From positions 806,001 through 870,000 of the forward strand of contig NZ_JMMA01000002.1 of assembly GCF_000686125.1 (NCBI RefSeq): a stretch of DNA of 64,000 bases. Reading direction: 5' to 3'. Positions within the stretch are counted from its first letter, which is position 1. Each line of letters opens with the position of its first letter. The DNA comes from Ruminococcus sp. NK3A76. GTDB taxonomy: Bacteria > Bacillota > Clostridia > Oscillospirales > Ruminococcaceae. A program made the position numbers and the translations under genes. This document shows, in pieces, positions 25,733-34,380 of the stretch. The notes beneath the pieces are model-generated. The model searched no databases and was not told where the DNA came from. It saw nothing but the letters and a program-made list of their open reading frames with translations.

Positions 25733-26576
25733 TGCTGTCGGCGTAGCTGCAAAAGAGCTTGTAGAGCTCATCTGAGCGCTCGGGCTGGTGAGAAAGATAT
25801 GCTATGACAAGGTGCTTGCCGGGGTAGACCATACAGCGCTGCCCCCACTTGCCGACGGCTGAGAAATGATCCTCCGCCACACGGAAGAAATAGCCGTAGC
25901 TGTCGCCGCTTGTCGTTCTGACATGAGGGTAGGTCGCTTCTATCACGGAAGCCTTGCTGATTATGTGCTGTTTGCCTATACTGCCTCCGCCGAGGTAGAG
26001 TGTGCCGAACGCTGCAAGCTCGTGTACAGTGAGCGAGAGCCCTGTAGCACCGTAGTAGTGCCCCTCGGGCGAGAAAGCAAACTCAGGCGGCCTGATGCCG
26101 AGCGGAGAGAAAAGCCGCTTTTGCAGAAACCGTGGCAGGTCACCGCCGACGGCATTCTCAACAGCGACACCGACAAGGTATGCCGGGATATTCGAGTAAT
26201 GAAACGAAGCATCAGAGCAGTCGGTATCAAGCGAGAGGATATATTCAAGCCAGTTGTAACCTGACGGGCGGAAGGGGAAATTCCCGGCAGTCATTGTAAG
26301 AAACCTTTTTAGCGGCATGACGGCAAACTCCGGCCTGCAAAGGTGGGCATAGCGGTTTTCCAGGAATGCTGCGAGCGGCGTATCGGCTTCTATCAGCCCG
26401 TCGTCACAGGCGAGCGAGAACGCAGCCGAGGTGATACTCTTGGCAGCGGAATAGACAGGGCGGCGTACATCATCGCCTGAGCTCTCGTGAAGCACTATTT
26501 TGCCGTTGCGGACGACTTCAAGAGCATATATATCAAGCCCTGCGGCTTTTAGCATATCAGATATCGCATCATACAT
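25725..26576 (-). CDS. Serine hydrolase of the class C beta-lactamase/DD-peptidase family
   Basis: 283 residues from ATG 26576 (GGAGG upstream); the longer frame to 26729 runs back across the divergent gene and is not supported. The active-site S-x-x-K is in VYSAAKSITSAAF (about residue 41) and the Tyr-x-Asn in FHYSNIPAYLVG. A third motif is plausibly VGKWGQRC near the C-terminus. There is no signal peptide, so it is probably cytoplasmic, unlike true beta-lactamases; esterase or amidase roles are common in such proteins. It is divergent from the gshA-type gene (60 bp between starts) and convergent with the upstream ligase gene. Confidence 0.85.
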   Translation of the reverse strand: MYDAISDMLKAAGLDIYALEVVRNGKIVLHESSGDDVRRPVYSAAKSITSAAFSLACDDGLIEADTPLAAFLENRYAHLCRPEFAVMPLKRFLTMTAGNFPFRPSGYNWLEYILSLDTDCSDASFHYSNIPAYLVGVAVENAVGGDLPRFLQKRLFSPLGIRPPEFAFSPEGHYYGATGLSLTVHELAAFGTLYLGGGSIGKQHIISKASVIEATYPHVRTTSGDSYGYFFRVAEDHFSAVGKWGQRCMVYPGKHLVIAYLSHQPERSDELYKLFCSYADSIR

Positions 26577-26636
26577 AACACACACCTCCAATATAATTAT
26601 ATACATACTCAAACACATTGTCAAGGAGAATGAACA

Positions 26637-27905
26637 TTGAAAAGTGAATTGTTTTATAAAGGTAATTACGGCATAGAGCGTGAGACGCTCCGTGTTGACA
26701 GATACGGCGCACTTGCGCAGACACCTCACCCCTTCGGTGACGATGAGAGCATAACGAGAGACTTCTGCGAGAACCAGATAGAGCTTATCACCCCGGTATG
26801 CAGCAGTGTCAGTGAGGCAGTAAGCGAGCTTGGAAGATTAGACAGGACAGTGAGAAAAGAGCTCGCAAAAACAGGTGAGCAGATATGGCTCTACTCAAAC
26901 CCACCGCACTTTGAGGACGAGAGCGACATACCTGTTGCAAACTTCACAGGCAGGCACTCGGGCAAGAGAAAATACCGTGAGCAGCTGCAGCGCAGATACG
27001 GAAAGCGGCTCATGCTTTTCTCGGGCGTACACTTTAACTTCTCATTTGACGAGGAGTATTTAAGGGAGATAAGCGAAGGCGACTTTGACAGCTTTCGTGA
27101 CAGCTTTTATCTTAACCTCTACAAGCAGGCATCAAAGCACAGCTGGCTGCTTCTGCTGCTGACTGCGGCAAGCCCTGTATGCGACAAGTCGCTCTTTAAA
27201 GACCACGCCAAGGGTGCGGAGCTTTCAAGGTATTCCTCTATCCGCAGCAGCGAGAAGGGCTATTGGAACAGCTTCACACCTGTGCTGAGGTTTGACAGTG
27301 TCGATGACTATGTAAGCTCTGTAAGCGAGTATGTCGAGAGCGGCAGACTCTTTTCGGCAAGCGAGGTGTATCTGCCGGTAAGGCTCAAGCCCCGTGGGGT
27401 AAACTGTCTTGAAAACTTCAAAAACGGCATAAGCCACATAGAGCTTAGGATGTTTGACCTTGACCCGACAACAAAGCTCGGCGTTAACGAGAAGCACCTT
27501 GAATTTGCTCATCTGCTGCTTATGTATCTCTCGGCGCAGCCTGAGTTTGAATACACGCCTGATATGCAGCGTGAGGCTGTGAAAAACCACCGCAAGGCTG
27601 CCCTTTACGACCTGACGGGCATAAGGATAGACGGTGTGCCGATAATAAGAAAAGCCAAAGCGCTGCTTGATGAGATAAAGGCCTTTTTTGAGGGCGATGA
27701 GAATGCAGCGGCTATTATAGAATATGAGAAAAATAAACTAAAAAACAGAACTGCAAAAAAGATAAAGAAAGAGATAATATACGGACAGAGGGTGAGACAA
27801 TGTGTGAGCTGTTTGGCTTTTCAGGAGAGAGGAAAACAGATATCACAGGGTATCTTAAAGAATTCTTTTCACACAGTGAAAAGCACCCACACGGCTACGG
27901 GATAA
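26637..27905 (+). CDS. gshA: Glutamate-cysteine ligase, GshA type (TTG start)
   Basis: 422 residues. TTG 26637 follows AGGAG at 8 bp. The start GNYGIERETLRV, the segment LITPVCSSVSEAV, the SGVHFNFSF motif and LEFAHLLLMYLS match the glutamate-cysteine ligase domain of GshA/GshAB. It makes gamma-glutamylcysteine from Glu and Cys with ATP. There is no ATP-grasp glutathione synthetase fused to it or nearby, so the product may be gamma-Glu-Cys itself. The last 106 bp overlap the next gene in another frame, an unusually long overlap; the final 35 residues (after KKEIIYG) look unrelated to the family, so the natural end may have been lost by a frameshift. Confidence 0.85.
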   Translation: MKSELFYKGNYGIERETLRVDRYGALAQTPHPFGDDESITRDFCENQIELITPVCSSVSEAVSELGRLDRTVRKELAKTGEQIWLYSNPPHFEDESDIPVANFTGRHSGKRKYREQLQRRYGKRLMLFSGVHFNFSFDEEYLREISEGDFDSFRDSFYLNLYKQASKHSWLLLLLTAASPVCDKSLFKDHAKGAELSRYSSIRSSEKGYWNSFTPVLRFDSVDDYVSSVSEYVESGRLFSASEVYLPVRLKPRGVNCLENFKNGISHIELRMFDLDPTTKLGVNEKHLEFAHLLLMYLSAQPEFEYTPDMQREAVKNHRKAALYDLTGIRIDGVPIIRKAKALLDEIKAFFEGDENAAAIIEYEKNKLKNRTAKKIKKEIIYGQRVRQCVSCLAFQERGKQISQGILKNSFHTVKSTHTATG

Positions 27906-28555
27906 TGTACGGCGACGACAGGCAGACCTTCAAAGAGCCCTTAAAAGCGGCGGACAGCGACACTCTGCCGGCGATAATAGACAGCCTCGGCGGTCAGAAA
28001 AATGCGCTTGCGCACATACGCTTTGCGACAGTCGGCTCTATTGACATCAACAACTGCCACCCGTTTACAGGATACGACATATCAGGCCGTGAGTGGACGA
28101 TGATACACAACGGCACGATATACACAGGCGGCGAAACATACAAATATTTTAAAGTGCAGCGTGGCAGCACGGATTCGGAAAGGCTTTTCCTTGCTTTTAT
28201 CGACATGATGAACGCAAGGCTCAGCCAGGGGGCGCTGTCAGAGCGTGAGAGGTTTACGCTTGTGAATGATTTTATAGTCGAGAACTCGCCGAGAAACAAG
28301 CTGAATCTGATATTCTACGACGGCGAGATAATGTATGTACACAAGAATTTCAAGAACACGCTGTTTTCAAAGCACACCGACGGGGGAATGATGTTCTCGA
28401 CGGTGCCGCTCGACAACGACGGCTGGGTGCCGCTGCCTATGGCGCAGGTGGTGGCCTACAAAAACGGAAAAGCCCTCTACAGGGGGCAGCGCCACAAGGG
28501 AGAATTCATACCTAACCTTGAATACATCACCGCACTCGATGCGATGCATATATAG
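27800..28555 (+). CDS. Class II glutamine amidotransferase (EgtC/YafJ-like)
   Basis: 251 residues. The protein starts Met-Cys, the Cys becoming the N-terminal nucleophile (MCELFGFSG), which fixes the start at 27800. The glutamine-binding residues are in AHIRFATVGS, MIHNGTIYTG and STDSERLFLAF. No synthase domain follows, so it is a free-standing Ntn hydrolase like EgtC, which removes a gamma-glutamyl group. Together with two gamma-glutamyl ligases upstream, a role in trimming a gamma-glutamyl thiol intermediate is a reasonable inference. It lies 27 bp upstream of sufC. Confidence 0.88.
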   Translation: MCELFGFSGERKTDITGYLKEFFSHSEKHPHGYGIMYGDDRQTFKEPLKAADSDTLPAIIDSLGGQKNALAHIRFATVGSIDINNCHPFTGYDISGREWTMIHNGTIYTGGETYKYFKVQRGSTDSERLFLAFIDMMNARLSQGALSERERFTLVNDFIVENSPRNKLNLIFYDGEIMYVHKNFKNTLFSKHTDGGMMFSTVPLDNDGWVPLPMAQVVAYKNGKALYRGQRHKGEFIPNLEYITALDAMHI

Positions 28556-28582
28556 AACAATTTACTGAAAGGCGGATATTTT

Positions 28583-29338
28583 ATGTCTGAGATACTTAAG
28601 ACCGAGGGGCTTTGCGTTTCGGCTGACGAAAAGGAGCTTCTTCATTCTGTTGATATATCGGTAGGCGAGGGCGAGACTCATGTGCTCATGGGTCACAACG
28701 GCGCCGGCAAGTCTACCTTCGGCTGCACTGTCATGGGCAGCCCCGAATACACCGTGACGAGCGGAAAGATAATCTTTGACGGCGAGGACATCACCTCTCT
28801 CTCTGCTGACAAGCGTGCAAAGAAGGGGATATTCCTCTCCTTCCAGAGCCCGGTCGAGATACCCGGCATCACGCTGTCTGAGTTTTTAAGAAACGCACAG
28901 GAGCAGGTGAGCGGCAAGCGCATAAAGCTGTGGGATTTCAAAAAGCAGCTCAAAGCTGCAATGGAGCTTATCGGAATGGACAGCTCGTATGCCGACCGTG
29001 ACCTCAACGTCGGCTTCTCGGGCGGCGAGAAAAAGAAAGCTGAGATCTTACAGCTGCTCATCTTAAAGCCGAGACTTGCGATACTTGACGAGACAGACTC
29101 AGGCCTTGATGTTGACGCTGTAAAGACAGTCTCAAAGGGCATCGAGGAATACAGAAAAAGTGTCGGCGGCACGCTGCTCATAATCACACACAATGCGAAG
29201 ATACTCGAAGCGCTGAGTGTTGACAGAACGCACATTCTCAAGACAGGCAGAGTTGCAGAGGAGGGCGGCGGAGAGCTCGCACTCAGGGTACTTAACGAGG
29301 GCTTTGAAAAGGTCCTCAGCACAGCGCAGGCACAGTAA
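28583..29338 (+). CDS. sufC: SufC, Fe-S cluster assembly ATPase
   Basis: 251 residues. ABC ATPase with Walker A GHNGAGKST, signature FSGGEKKKAEILQL, Walker B AILDETDSGLD and H-loop ITHN. The DETDSGLD form is specific to SufC. It forms the SufBCD scaffold complex that builds Fe-S clusters in the cytoplasm. First gene of sufCBDSU, with only 10 bp before sufB. Fe-S supply is directly relevant to the nitrogenase-like genes nearby. Confidence 0.97.
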   Translation: MSEILKTEGLCVSADEKELLHSVDISVGEGETHVLMGHNGAGKSTFGCTVMGSPEYTVTSGKIIFDGEDITSLSADKRAKKGIFLSFQSPVEIPGITLSEFLRNAQEQVSGKRIKLWDFKKQLKAAMELIGMDSSYADRDLNVGFSGGEKKKAEILQLLILKPRLAILDETDSGLDVDAVKTVSKGIEEYRKSVGGTLLIITHNAKILEALSVDRTHILKTGRVAEEGGGELALRVLNEGFEKVLSTAQAQ

Positions 29339-29348
29339 GGAGCAGCAT

Positions 29349-30770
29349 ATGGGACAGAAGACAAAGATAGACGACATTGACCGCTCGCTCTACGATTTCA
29401 GGTATGAGGAGGACGAGGAGGATCTCTTCGACAACGGCATCACACCTGAGATAATAAGCGAGATATCTGACGAGAAAAACGACCCCGACTGGATGAGAGA
29501 ATTCCGCTTAAGGTCGCTTGAGATATATCAGAAGACCCCTATGGTCAAGTGGGGCGCTTCAATTGAGGAACTCGATGTTGACAACATAGTCACATACATT
29601 CGCCCGAAAACGAGAATGAACACCGACTGGGAGGACGTGCCCGAAAACATCAAGGAAACTTTCGAGCGCCTTGGCATACCGCAGGCCGAGCGTGAGAGCC
29701 TTGCAGGTGTCGGCGCTCAGTACGACAGCGAGCTTGTCTACCACAATGTCAGGGAGGAGGTCGCACAGTCGGGCGTGGTATACACAGACCTTGAAAGTGC
29801 CATGCACGACCCGAAATACGCCGACATCATCAAGAGCCATTTCATGAAGCTCGTTCCCCCGACAGACCACAAGTTCGCAGCGCTGCACGGTGCTGTATGG
29901 TCGGGCGGCTCGTTTGTATATGTACCAAAAAATGTACGGTTAGAGATACCGCTGCAATCATATTTCAGGCTCAATGCAAAGGGCGCAGGCCAGTTTGAGC
30001 ACACGCTCATTATTTTAGAGGAGGGGTCGTATCTGCACTTTATAGAGGGGTGCTCGGCTCCGAAATACTACGAGGCAGGGCTTCACGCAGGCTGCGTCGA
30101 GCTGTATGTCGGCAAGGGCGCAAGCTTGCGCTACTCGACAATCGAGAACTGGTCAAAGAATATGTACAACCTCAATACAAAGCGTGCGATCGTCGAGGAG
30201 GGCGGCAAGATAGAGTGGGTGTCGGGCAGCTTCGGCTCGCACGTTTCATACCTCTATCCTATGAGTATATTAAACGGCGAGAACGCAAGCGCTGAGTTTA
30301 CCGGCATAACCTTCGCAGGCGAGGGGCAGGACCTTGACACGGGTGCCAAGATAGTACACAACGCACCCAACACATCAAGCTACATGAACACAAAGTCGCT
30401 GAGCAAATCGGGCGGCAAGAGCACTTTCAGAAGTGCCGTGACGGTGAACGAGAGCGCTGTCGGCTCAAAGAGCTCGGTCAACTGCGAATCGCTGATGCTC
30501 GACTCGGTATCACGCTCGGACACGGTGCCTGCGATCGTCGTAAAGGCCGATAAATGCGACGTCGGCCACGAGGCAAGGATAGGCCGCATAAGCGACGAGG
30601 CTATCTTTTATCTTACATCACGAGGGCTCTCGGAGGAGGACGCAAGGGCGCTCATCGTGCGTGGATTTGCTGACAATGTGTCAAAGGAGCTGCCGCTTGA
30701 ATATGCCGTTGAGATGAATGATCTCATAGGCCTTGAAATGCACGGCAATTCCGGTCAGGAGGGAAAATAA
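29349..30770 (+). CDS. sufB: SufB, Fe-S cluster scaffold protein
   Basis: 473 residues from ATG 29349, which has AAGGAG directly upstream overlapping the sufC stop; an earlier frame start lies inside sufC and is not supported. Characteristic segments: GVGAQYDSELVYH, LHGAVWSGGSFVYVPKN, LHFIEGCSAP, and near the C-terminus VGHEARIGRISDEAIFYLTSRG. The conserved Cys in EGCSAP and the Glu/His near the end correspond to residues that hold the nascent cluster. Confidence 0.97.
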   Translation: MGQKTKIDDIDRSLYDFRYEEDEEDLFDNGITPEIISEISDEKNDPDWMREFRLRSLEIYQKTPMVKWGASIEELDVDNIVTYIRPKTRMNTDWEDVPENIKETFERLGIPQAERESLAGVGAQYDSELVYHNVREEVAQSGVVYTDLESAMHDPKYADIIKSHFMKLVPPTDHKFAALHGAVWSGGSFVYVPKNVRLEIPLQSYFRLNAKGAGQFEHTLIILEEGSYLHFIEGCSAPKYYEAGLHAGCVELYVGKGASLRYSTIENWSKNMYNLNTKRAIVEEGGKIEWVSGSFGSHVSYLYPMSILNGENASAEFTGITFAGEGQDLDTGAKIVHNAPNTSSYMNTKSLSKSGGKSTFRSAVTVNESAVGSKSSVNCESLMLDSVSRSDTVPAIVVKADKCDVGHEARIGRISDEAIFYLTSRGLSEEDARALIVRGFADNVSKELPLEYAVEMNDLIGLEMHGNSGQEGK

Positions 30771-30771
30771 C

Positions 30772-31662
30772 TTGGAAAATGCAAAACTGAATATCCTGCC
30801 GGTGCCGACCTTCGGACAGCTCAGGGTCAACTATGCAGTTAGAGATATAAAAGAATATGAAACGCCGGACAAGCTGCTTGAGCTTGCTGATAACAGCAGG
30901 ACTGTAGAAGCGGTAACAGCCGGCGGAAGATACGATGTAACGCTTGGCGAGGGCTATACGGCGGCGCTTTTGCAGTATGTGAGAGCTGATAACGGCCTGA
31001 CACTTGACACAAAGGTGACAGCCGGGAGTGGTGCTGAACTTAAGCTCATTCAGGTGTTTGACAGGGGTGCGCAGACTGTGGCAAGGCTTGAAACTCAGCT
31101 TGCTGACGGCGCAGAGCTGGAGCTTGTGCAGCTATACATCGGCGGCAGCGACACGGTAAGCGAGATAGTGACCTCACTTGACGGCAGAAAAAGCCGCTTT
31201 GATGCGAAGATAGGCTACGCTTTAAGCGGCAGCGAGCAGCTTGATCTGAACCTTATATCCTCACAGGCAGGGCGCAAGACCGAGAGCAGCATAACCGTAA
31301 ACGGTGTGCTGAGAGACAGCTCGAAAAAGGTGTTCAAAGGCACTATCGACTTTAAAAACGGCTCGTCAGGCTCGAAGGGCGCAGAGCAGGAAAACGTGCT
31401 CATGTTAAGCGAAGATGCCGACAACCGCACTGTGCCTGTTATCCTCTGTGCCGATGAGGACGTCGAGGGCAGCCACGGTGCGACCATAGGCAGGATAGAC
31501 GATGCGCAGATATTCTATATGCAGTCACGAGGGATACCCGAGGAGAGGATATACGAGCTGACCGCAAGGGCAAGGCTTGCGCAGGTCATAGGACAGATAG
31601 ATGATGAAGACGCTCAAAAGCGCATATATGATTCACTGAATTGGAGCAATAAAGATGAGTAA
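30772..31662 (+). CDS. sufD: SufD, Fe-S scaffold partner (TTG start)
   Basis: 296 residues from TTG 30772, with AGGAGGG nine bases upstream; the frame also reads back into sufB without a ribosome site. The C-terminal half holds the SufBD beta-helix and the end motif GSHGATIGRIDDAQIFYMQSRGI is that of SufD. It is shorter than proteobacterial SufD (over 400 residues), lacking most of the N-terminal helical region. Overlaps sufS by 8 bp. Confidence 0.93.
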   Translation: MENAKLNILPVPTFGQLRVNYAVRDIKEYETPDKLLELADNSRTVEAVTAGGRYDVTLGEGYTAALLQYVRADNGLTLDTKVTAGSGAELKLIQVFDRGAQTVARLETQLADGAELELVQLYIGGSDTVSEIVTSLDGRKSRFDAKIGYALSGSEQLDLNLISSQAGRKTESSITVNGVLRDSSKKVFKGTIDFKNGSSGSKGAEQENVLMLSEDADNRTVPVILCADEDVEGSHGATIGRIDDAQIFYMQSRGIPEERIYELTARARLAQVIGQIDDEDAQKRIYDSLNWSNKDE

Positions 31663-32875
31663 CAGAGACTACAAAGCGGATTTTCCCGTGTTTGACAAAT
31701 ACAAGGGGCTCGTTTATCTTGACAACGCAGCCACCACGCAAAAGCCGCAGTCGGTGCTCGATGCGAGCCTCGACTACTACCGCTTTGAGAATGCAAATCC
31801 TTTAAGGGGCTTGTATGACTTAAGCGTAAAGGCGACAGAAGCCTACGAGAACGCCCGTGAGAGCGTGCGTGAGTTTATCGGGGCAGACAGCACAAGAGAG
31901 ATAATTTTTACAAGGAACGCATCAGAGAGTTTAAACCTCATAGCTTTCAGCTACGGGCGTGCTAATATAAACGAGGGCGATGAGATACTTGTCACAGTGT
32001 CAGAGCATCACTCAAACCTGCTGCCGTGGCAGATACTTGCCAAGGAAAAGGGTGCAAAGCTCAGCTTCTTAGAGTGCGGCGACGACGGAAAGTACACGGC
32101 CGATGCGCTCAGAAAAGCGCTCACGCCAAGGACAAAGATATTTGCGATAGCGCAGGTGTCAAACGTCTTCGGGCAGGAAAACCCGATAAAGGAGTTTGCC
32201 AAGATAGCCCACGAAAACGGCACAGTGATAGTGTGCGACGGTGCGCAGAGCGTGCCGCACATGGCAGTCGATGTAAAGGACTTAGGGGTAGATTTCCTCG
32301 TGTTCTCAGGGCACAAGATGTTAGCGCCTATGGGCATAGGCGTGCTCTTTGGCAGGGAGGAGCTGCTTGAAGCTATGCCGCCCTTCTTATCAGGCGGCGA
32401 GATGATAGAGCTCGTGACCCGTGAGTCAGCTACCTACGCACAGCTGCCGCACAAGTTTGAAGCAGGCACGGTAAACGTCGGCGGTGCGGTAGGGCTTAAG
32501 GCTGCGATAGATTATTATAACAGCATAGGCTTTGAGGAGACAGAGCGCCGTGAGAACGAGCTGACTTTGCTTGCATTTGAAAAGATGAAGGACATACCCT
32601 TCGTTCACATCATAGGCTCGCAGCAGGCGGCCGACCACCACGGCATACTCACATTCACAGTCGAGGGCGTTCACCCGCACGACATAGCGGCAGTGTTTGA
32701 CGGCGACAACATAGCCATAAGAGCCGGCCACCACTGCGCACAGCCGCTGCACCAGCATCTTAAGGTGCAGTCAACGGCAAGAATGAGCCTTGCTTTCTAC
32801 AACGACGAGCAGGACATCGAACGCTTTACCGAAACACTTAAAACAGTCAGGAGGAAAATGGGCTATGGCGGATAA
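31655..32875 (+). CDS. sufS: SufS, cysteine desulfurase
   Basis: 406 residues. Class V PLP enzyme that moves sulfur from cysteine to SufU. The PLP Lys is in FLVFSGHKMLAPMGIG, the His stacking on the cofactor in VSEHHSNLLPW, and the active-site Cys in RAGHHCAQPLHQHL, with the short loop of group II (SufS) desulfurases. Overlaps both neighbours (8 bp with sufD, 11 bp with sufU). Confidence 0.97.
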   Translation: MSNRDYKADFPVFDKYKGLVYLDNAATTQKPQSVLDASLDYYRFENANPLRGLYDLSVKATEAYENARESVREFIGADSTREIIFTRNASESLNLIAFSYGRANINEGDEILVTVSEHHSNLLPWQILAKEKGAKLSFLECGDDGKYTADALRKALTPRTKIFAIAQVSNVFGQENPIKEFAKIAHENGTVIVCDGAQSVPHMAVDVKDLGVDFLVFSGHKMLAPMGIGVLFGREELLEAMPPFLSGGEMIELVTRESATYAQLPHKFEAGTVNVGGAVGLKAAIDYYNSIGFEETERRENELTLLAFEKMKDIPFVHIIGSQQAADHHGILTFTVEGVHPHDIAAVFDGDNIAIRAGHHCAQPLHQHLKVQSTARMSLAFYNDEQDIERFTETLKTVRRKMGYGG

Positions 32876-33290
32876 TATATACAACGACATTCTCATCGAC
32901 CACAATCTTCACCCGATGCATCTTCACGAGCTTTCCTGTGCGACCTGTTCAAACGCAGGACTAAACCCCACCTGCGGCGACCAGCTGACGCTTAATCTGA
33001 AGCTCAGCGACGGGGTCATAGAGGAAGGCTCATTCACAGGTGTCGGCTGTGCGATATCGCAGGCATCTACAGACATAATGCTCGACCTCATCATCGGCAG
33101 ACCTGTTGATGAAGCAAAGAGGCTCTGCGAGCTGTTTGAGAAGATGATAAGCGGTGAGATATCAGAGGACGAGCTTGACGAGCTCGAAGAAGCGGCGGCG
33201 CTGCAGAACATTTCAAAAATGCCTGCAAGGGTGAAATGTGCTCTGCTCGGGTGGAAGACACTCAGAAAGCTGCTTGACGACAACACCTGA
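32865..33290 (+). CDS. sufU: SufU, zinc-dependent sulfurtransferase
   Basis: 141 residues from ATG 32865 (GGAGG about ten bases upstream). IscU-like fold with the zinc ligands in NPTCGD, GVGCAISQ and RVKCALLGW. The insertion between the second and third Cys (EISEDELDELEEA region) distinguishes SufU from IscU. It accepts sulfur from SufS and passes it to SufBCD. Confidence 0.95.
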   Translation: MADNIYNDILIDHNLHPMHLHELSCATCSNAGLNPTCGDQLTLNLKLSDGVIEEGSFTGVGCAISQASTDIMLDLIIGRPVDEAKRLCELFEKMISGEISEDELDELEEAAALQNISKMPARVKCALLGWKTLRKLLDDNT

Positions 33291-33302
33291 AAGGAGAGGA
33301 CA

Positions 33303-33755
33303 ATGAAGATCTCAACAAGAGTGGAATACGGTCTTATAGCACTAACAGACATAGCTATAAACTGTGAGGACGGCAGCACTGTTTCCTCGGCTGACATTGC
33401 ACAGCGGCAGAACATCTCGCAAAAATACCTCGAACAGATAATCATGGGGCTGCGGCAGGGCGGCTTTGTAAGAGGTCACAAGGGCTCCCGTGGGGGATAT
33501 ATGCTCTCACGCCCGGCCGGCAAGATCTATCTCTCGGAGATACTCAACGCACTTGATAACAGCATTCTTGCAGACGTGCGTGACGAGGACGACGAGGGCG
33601 GCAGCGACATCAGAACATCAGTTGACAGCTGCGTGTGGAACAAGCTAAACGGCTATTTGCGCACCTTCACCGGCAACCTGACCCTTGCCGACCTGATAGT
33701 CCAGTGCAAGCGTCCGCCTGATGAGGCTGACAAGGACTATATGTATTATATCTGA
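33303..33755 (+). CDS. Rrf2-family regulator, CymR-like
   Basis: 150 residues. The start MKISTRVEYGLIALTDIA, the recognition helix region NISQKYLEQIIMGL, and the wing RGHKGSRGGYMLSRP define the Rrf2 family. It has only one Cys in the region where IscR has three cluster ligands, so it is unlikely to bind an Fe-S cluster as IscR does. The end DKDYMYYI matches CymR, the cysteine-metabolism repressor that works with CysK. A cysK gene lies 7.4 kb away in the same island. Last gene of the suf operon; it probably regulates sulfur and Fe-S genes here (inference). Confidence 0.88.
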   Translation: MKISTRVEYGLIALTDIAINCEDGSTVSSADIAQRQNISQKYLEQIIMGLRQGGFVRGHKGSRGGYMLSRPAGKIYLSEILNALDNSILADVRDEDDEGGSDIRTSVDSCVWNKLNGYLRTFTGNLTLADLIVQCKRPPDEADKDYMYYI

Positions 33756-33790
33756 TAATGATTTAGGCAACACCGCACAAAGACCGCCTT

Positions 33791-33837
33791 AAGGCACTTA
33801 TGTCAAACTGAACTGACATAGGTGCCTTTGTTTTTTA
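33791..33837 (+). terminator. Intrinsic terminator of the suf operon
   Basis: AAGGCACTTATGTCA pairs with TGACATAGGTGCCTT, then TTTGTTTTTT. The bases just before it (33764-33790) match the left end of the 180-bp repeat, so the terminator grew from or next to a repeat end. Confidence 0.9.
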
Positions 33838-33911
33838 TTTAGTGGCAGGCTTTATGCTGAGAGTCACAAAGAAAGTGTTGCGATTTGTAAAATGCAGCAC
33901 GCCGCAAAATA

Positions 33912-34150
33912 TCACAGCCGCCTTACTGCTTCAATGCGGATATCAGAGCCTATGCTTGTCAGCTTCTTGCGAAGAAAGCCCACATACACCTCGACGTGGT
34001 TCTCGACGGCGTTTGTGTCATAGCCCCACACCTTTGTGAGCAGCGTTTCCTTTGAGATGTGGTTCCTGCCCGATGTCATGAGCTGGCGCATCACCTCAAA
34101 CTCCCTCGCTGAAAGGCTTATGCTGTTCTCTCCGTTGACGGCGAGATAAG
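33912..34150 (-). pseudogene. Remnant of an OmpR-type response regulator (DNA-binding domain only)
   Basis: A frame on the minus strand encodes a winged-helix effector domain (SAREFEVMRQLM, KETLLTKVWGYD, VYVGFLRKKLTSIG). No receiver domain precedes it: the frame continues instead into a terminator hairpin and the 180-bp repeat copy C. The 3' end is also cut, lacking the usual G-(V/L)-G-Y ending, with a stop right after EAVRRL. It is a decayed gene fragment left beside the repeat. Confidence 0.75.
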
Positions 34151-34151
34151 C

Positions 34152-34199
34152 CAGTAAAACAAAACGCTCTGCGGAGGTGTTTTTCTCCACAGAGCGTTT
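34152..34199 (-). terminator. Terminator of the distal NifX-like gene
   Basis: AAACGCTCTG pairs with CAGAGCGTTT; on the minus strand it is followed by TTTTGTTTT. The 180-bp repeat copy C lies between it and the NifX-like stop codon. Confidence 0.7.
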
Positions 34200-34200
34200 A

Positions 34201-34380
34201 TTAGGGCAACACCGCACAAAGACCGCCTGAAGGCTTTGTACGCAACTTACTTGCATCTTTTCCGTCATATTACACATTTTTTTCTTGAAATACGGTAGTA
34301 TTCCTTCGGAAAATCTGTGCAATCTGACGAAAAAGCTGACTGCGCAATTTGCGCACAATCTTCGTGCGATGTTGCCTTAG
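34201..34380. repeat. 180-bp hairpin repeat, copy C
   Basis: TTAGGGCAACACCG to GATGTTGCCTTAG, nearly identical to copy A. Its last bases supply the stop codon (TAA) of the NifX-like gene at 34377. Confidence 0.85.
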
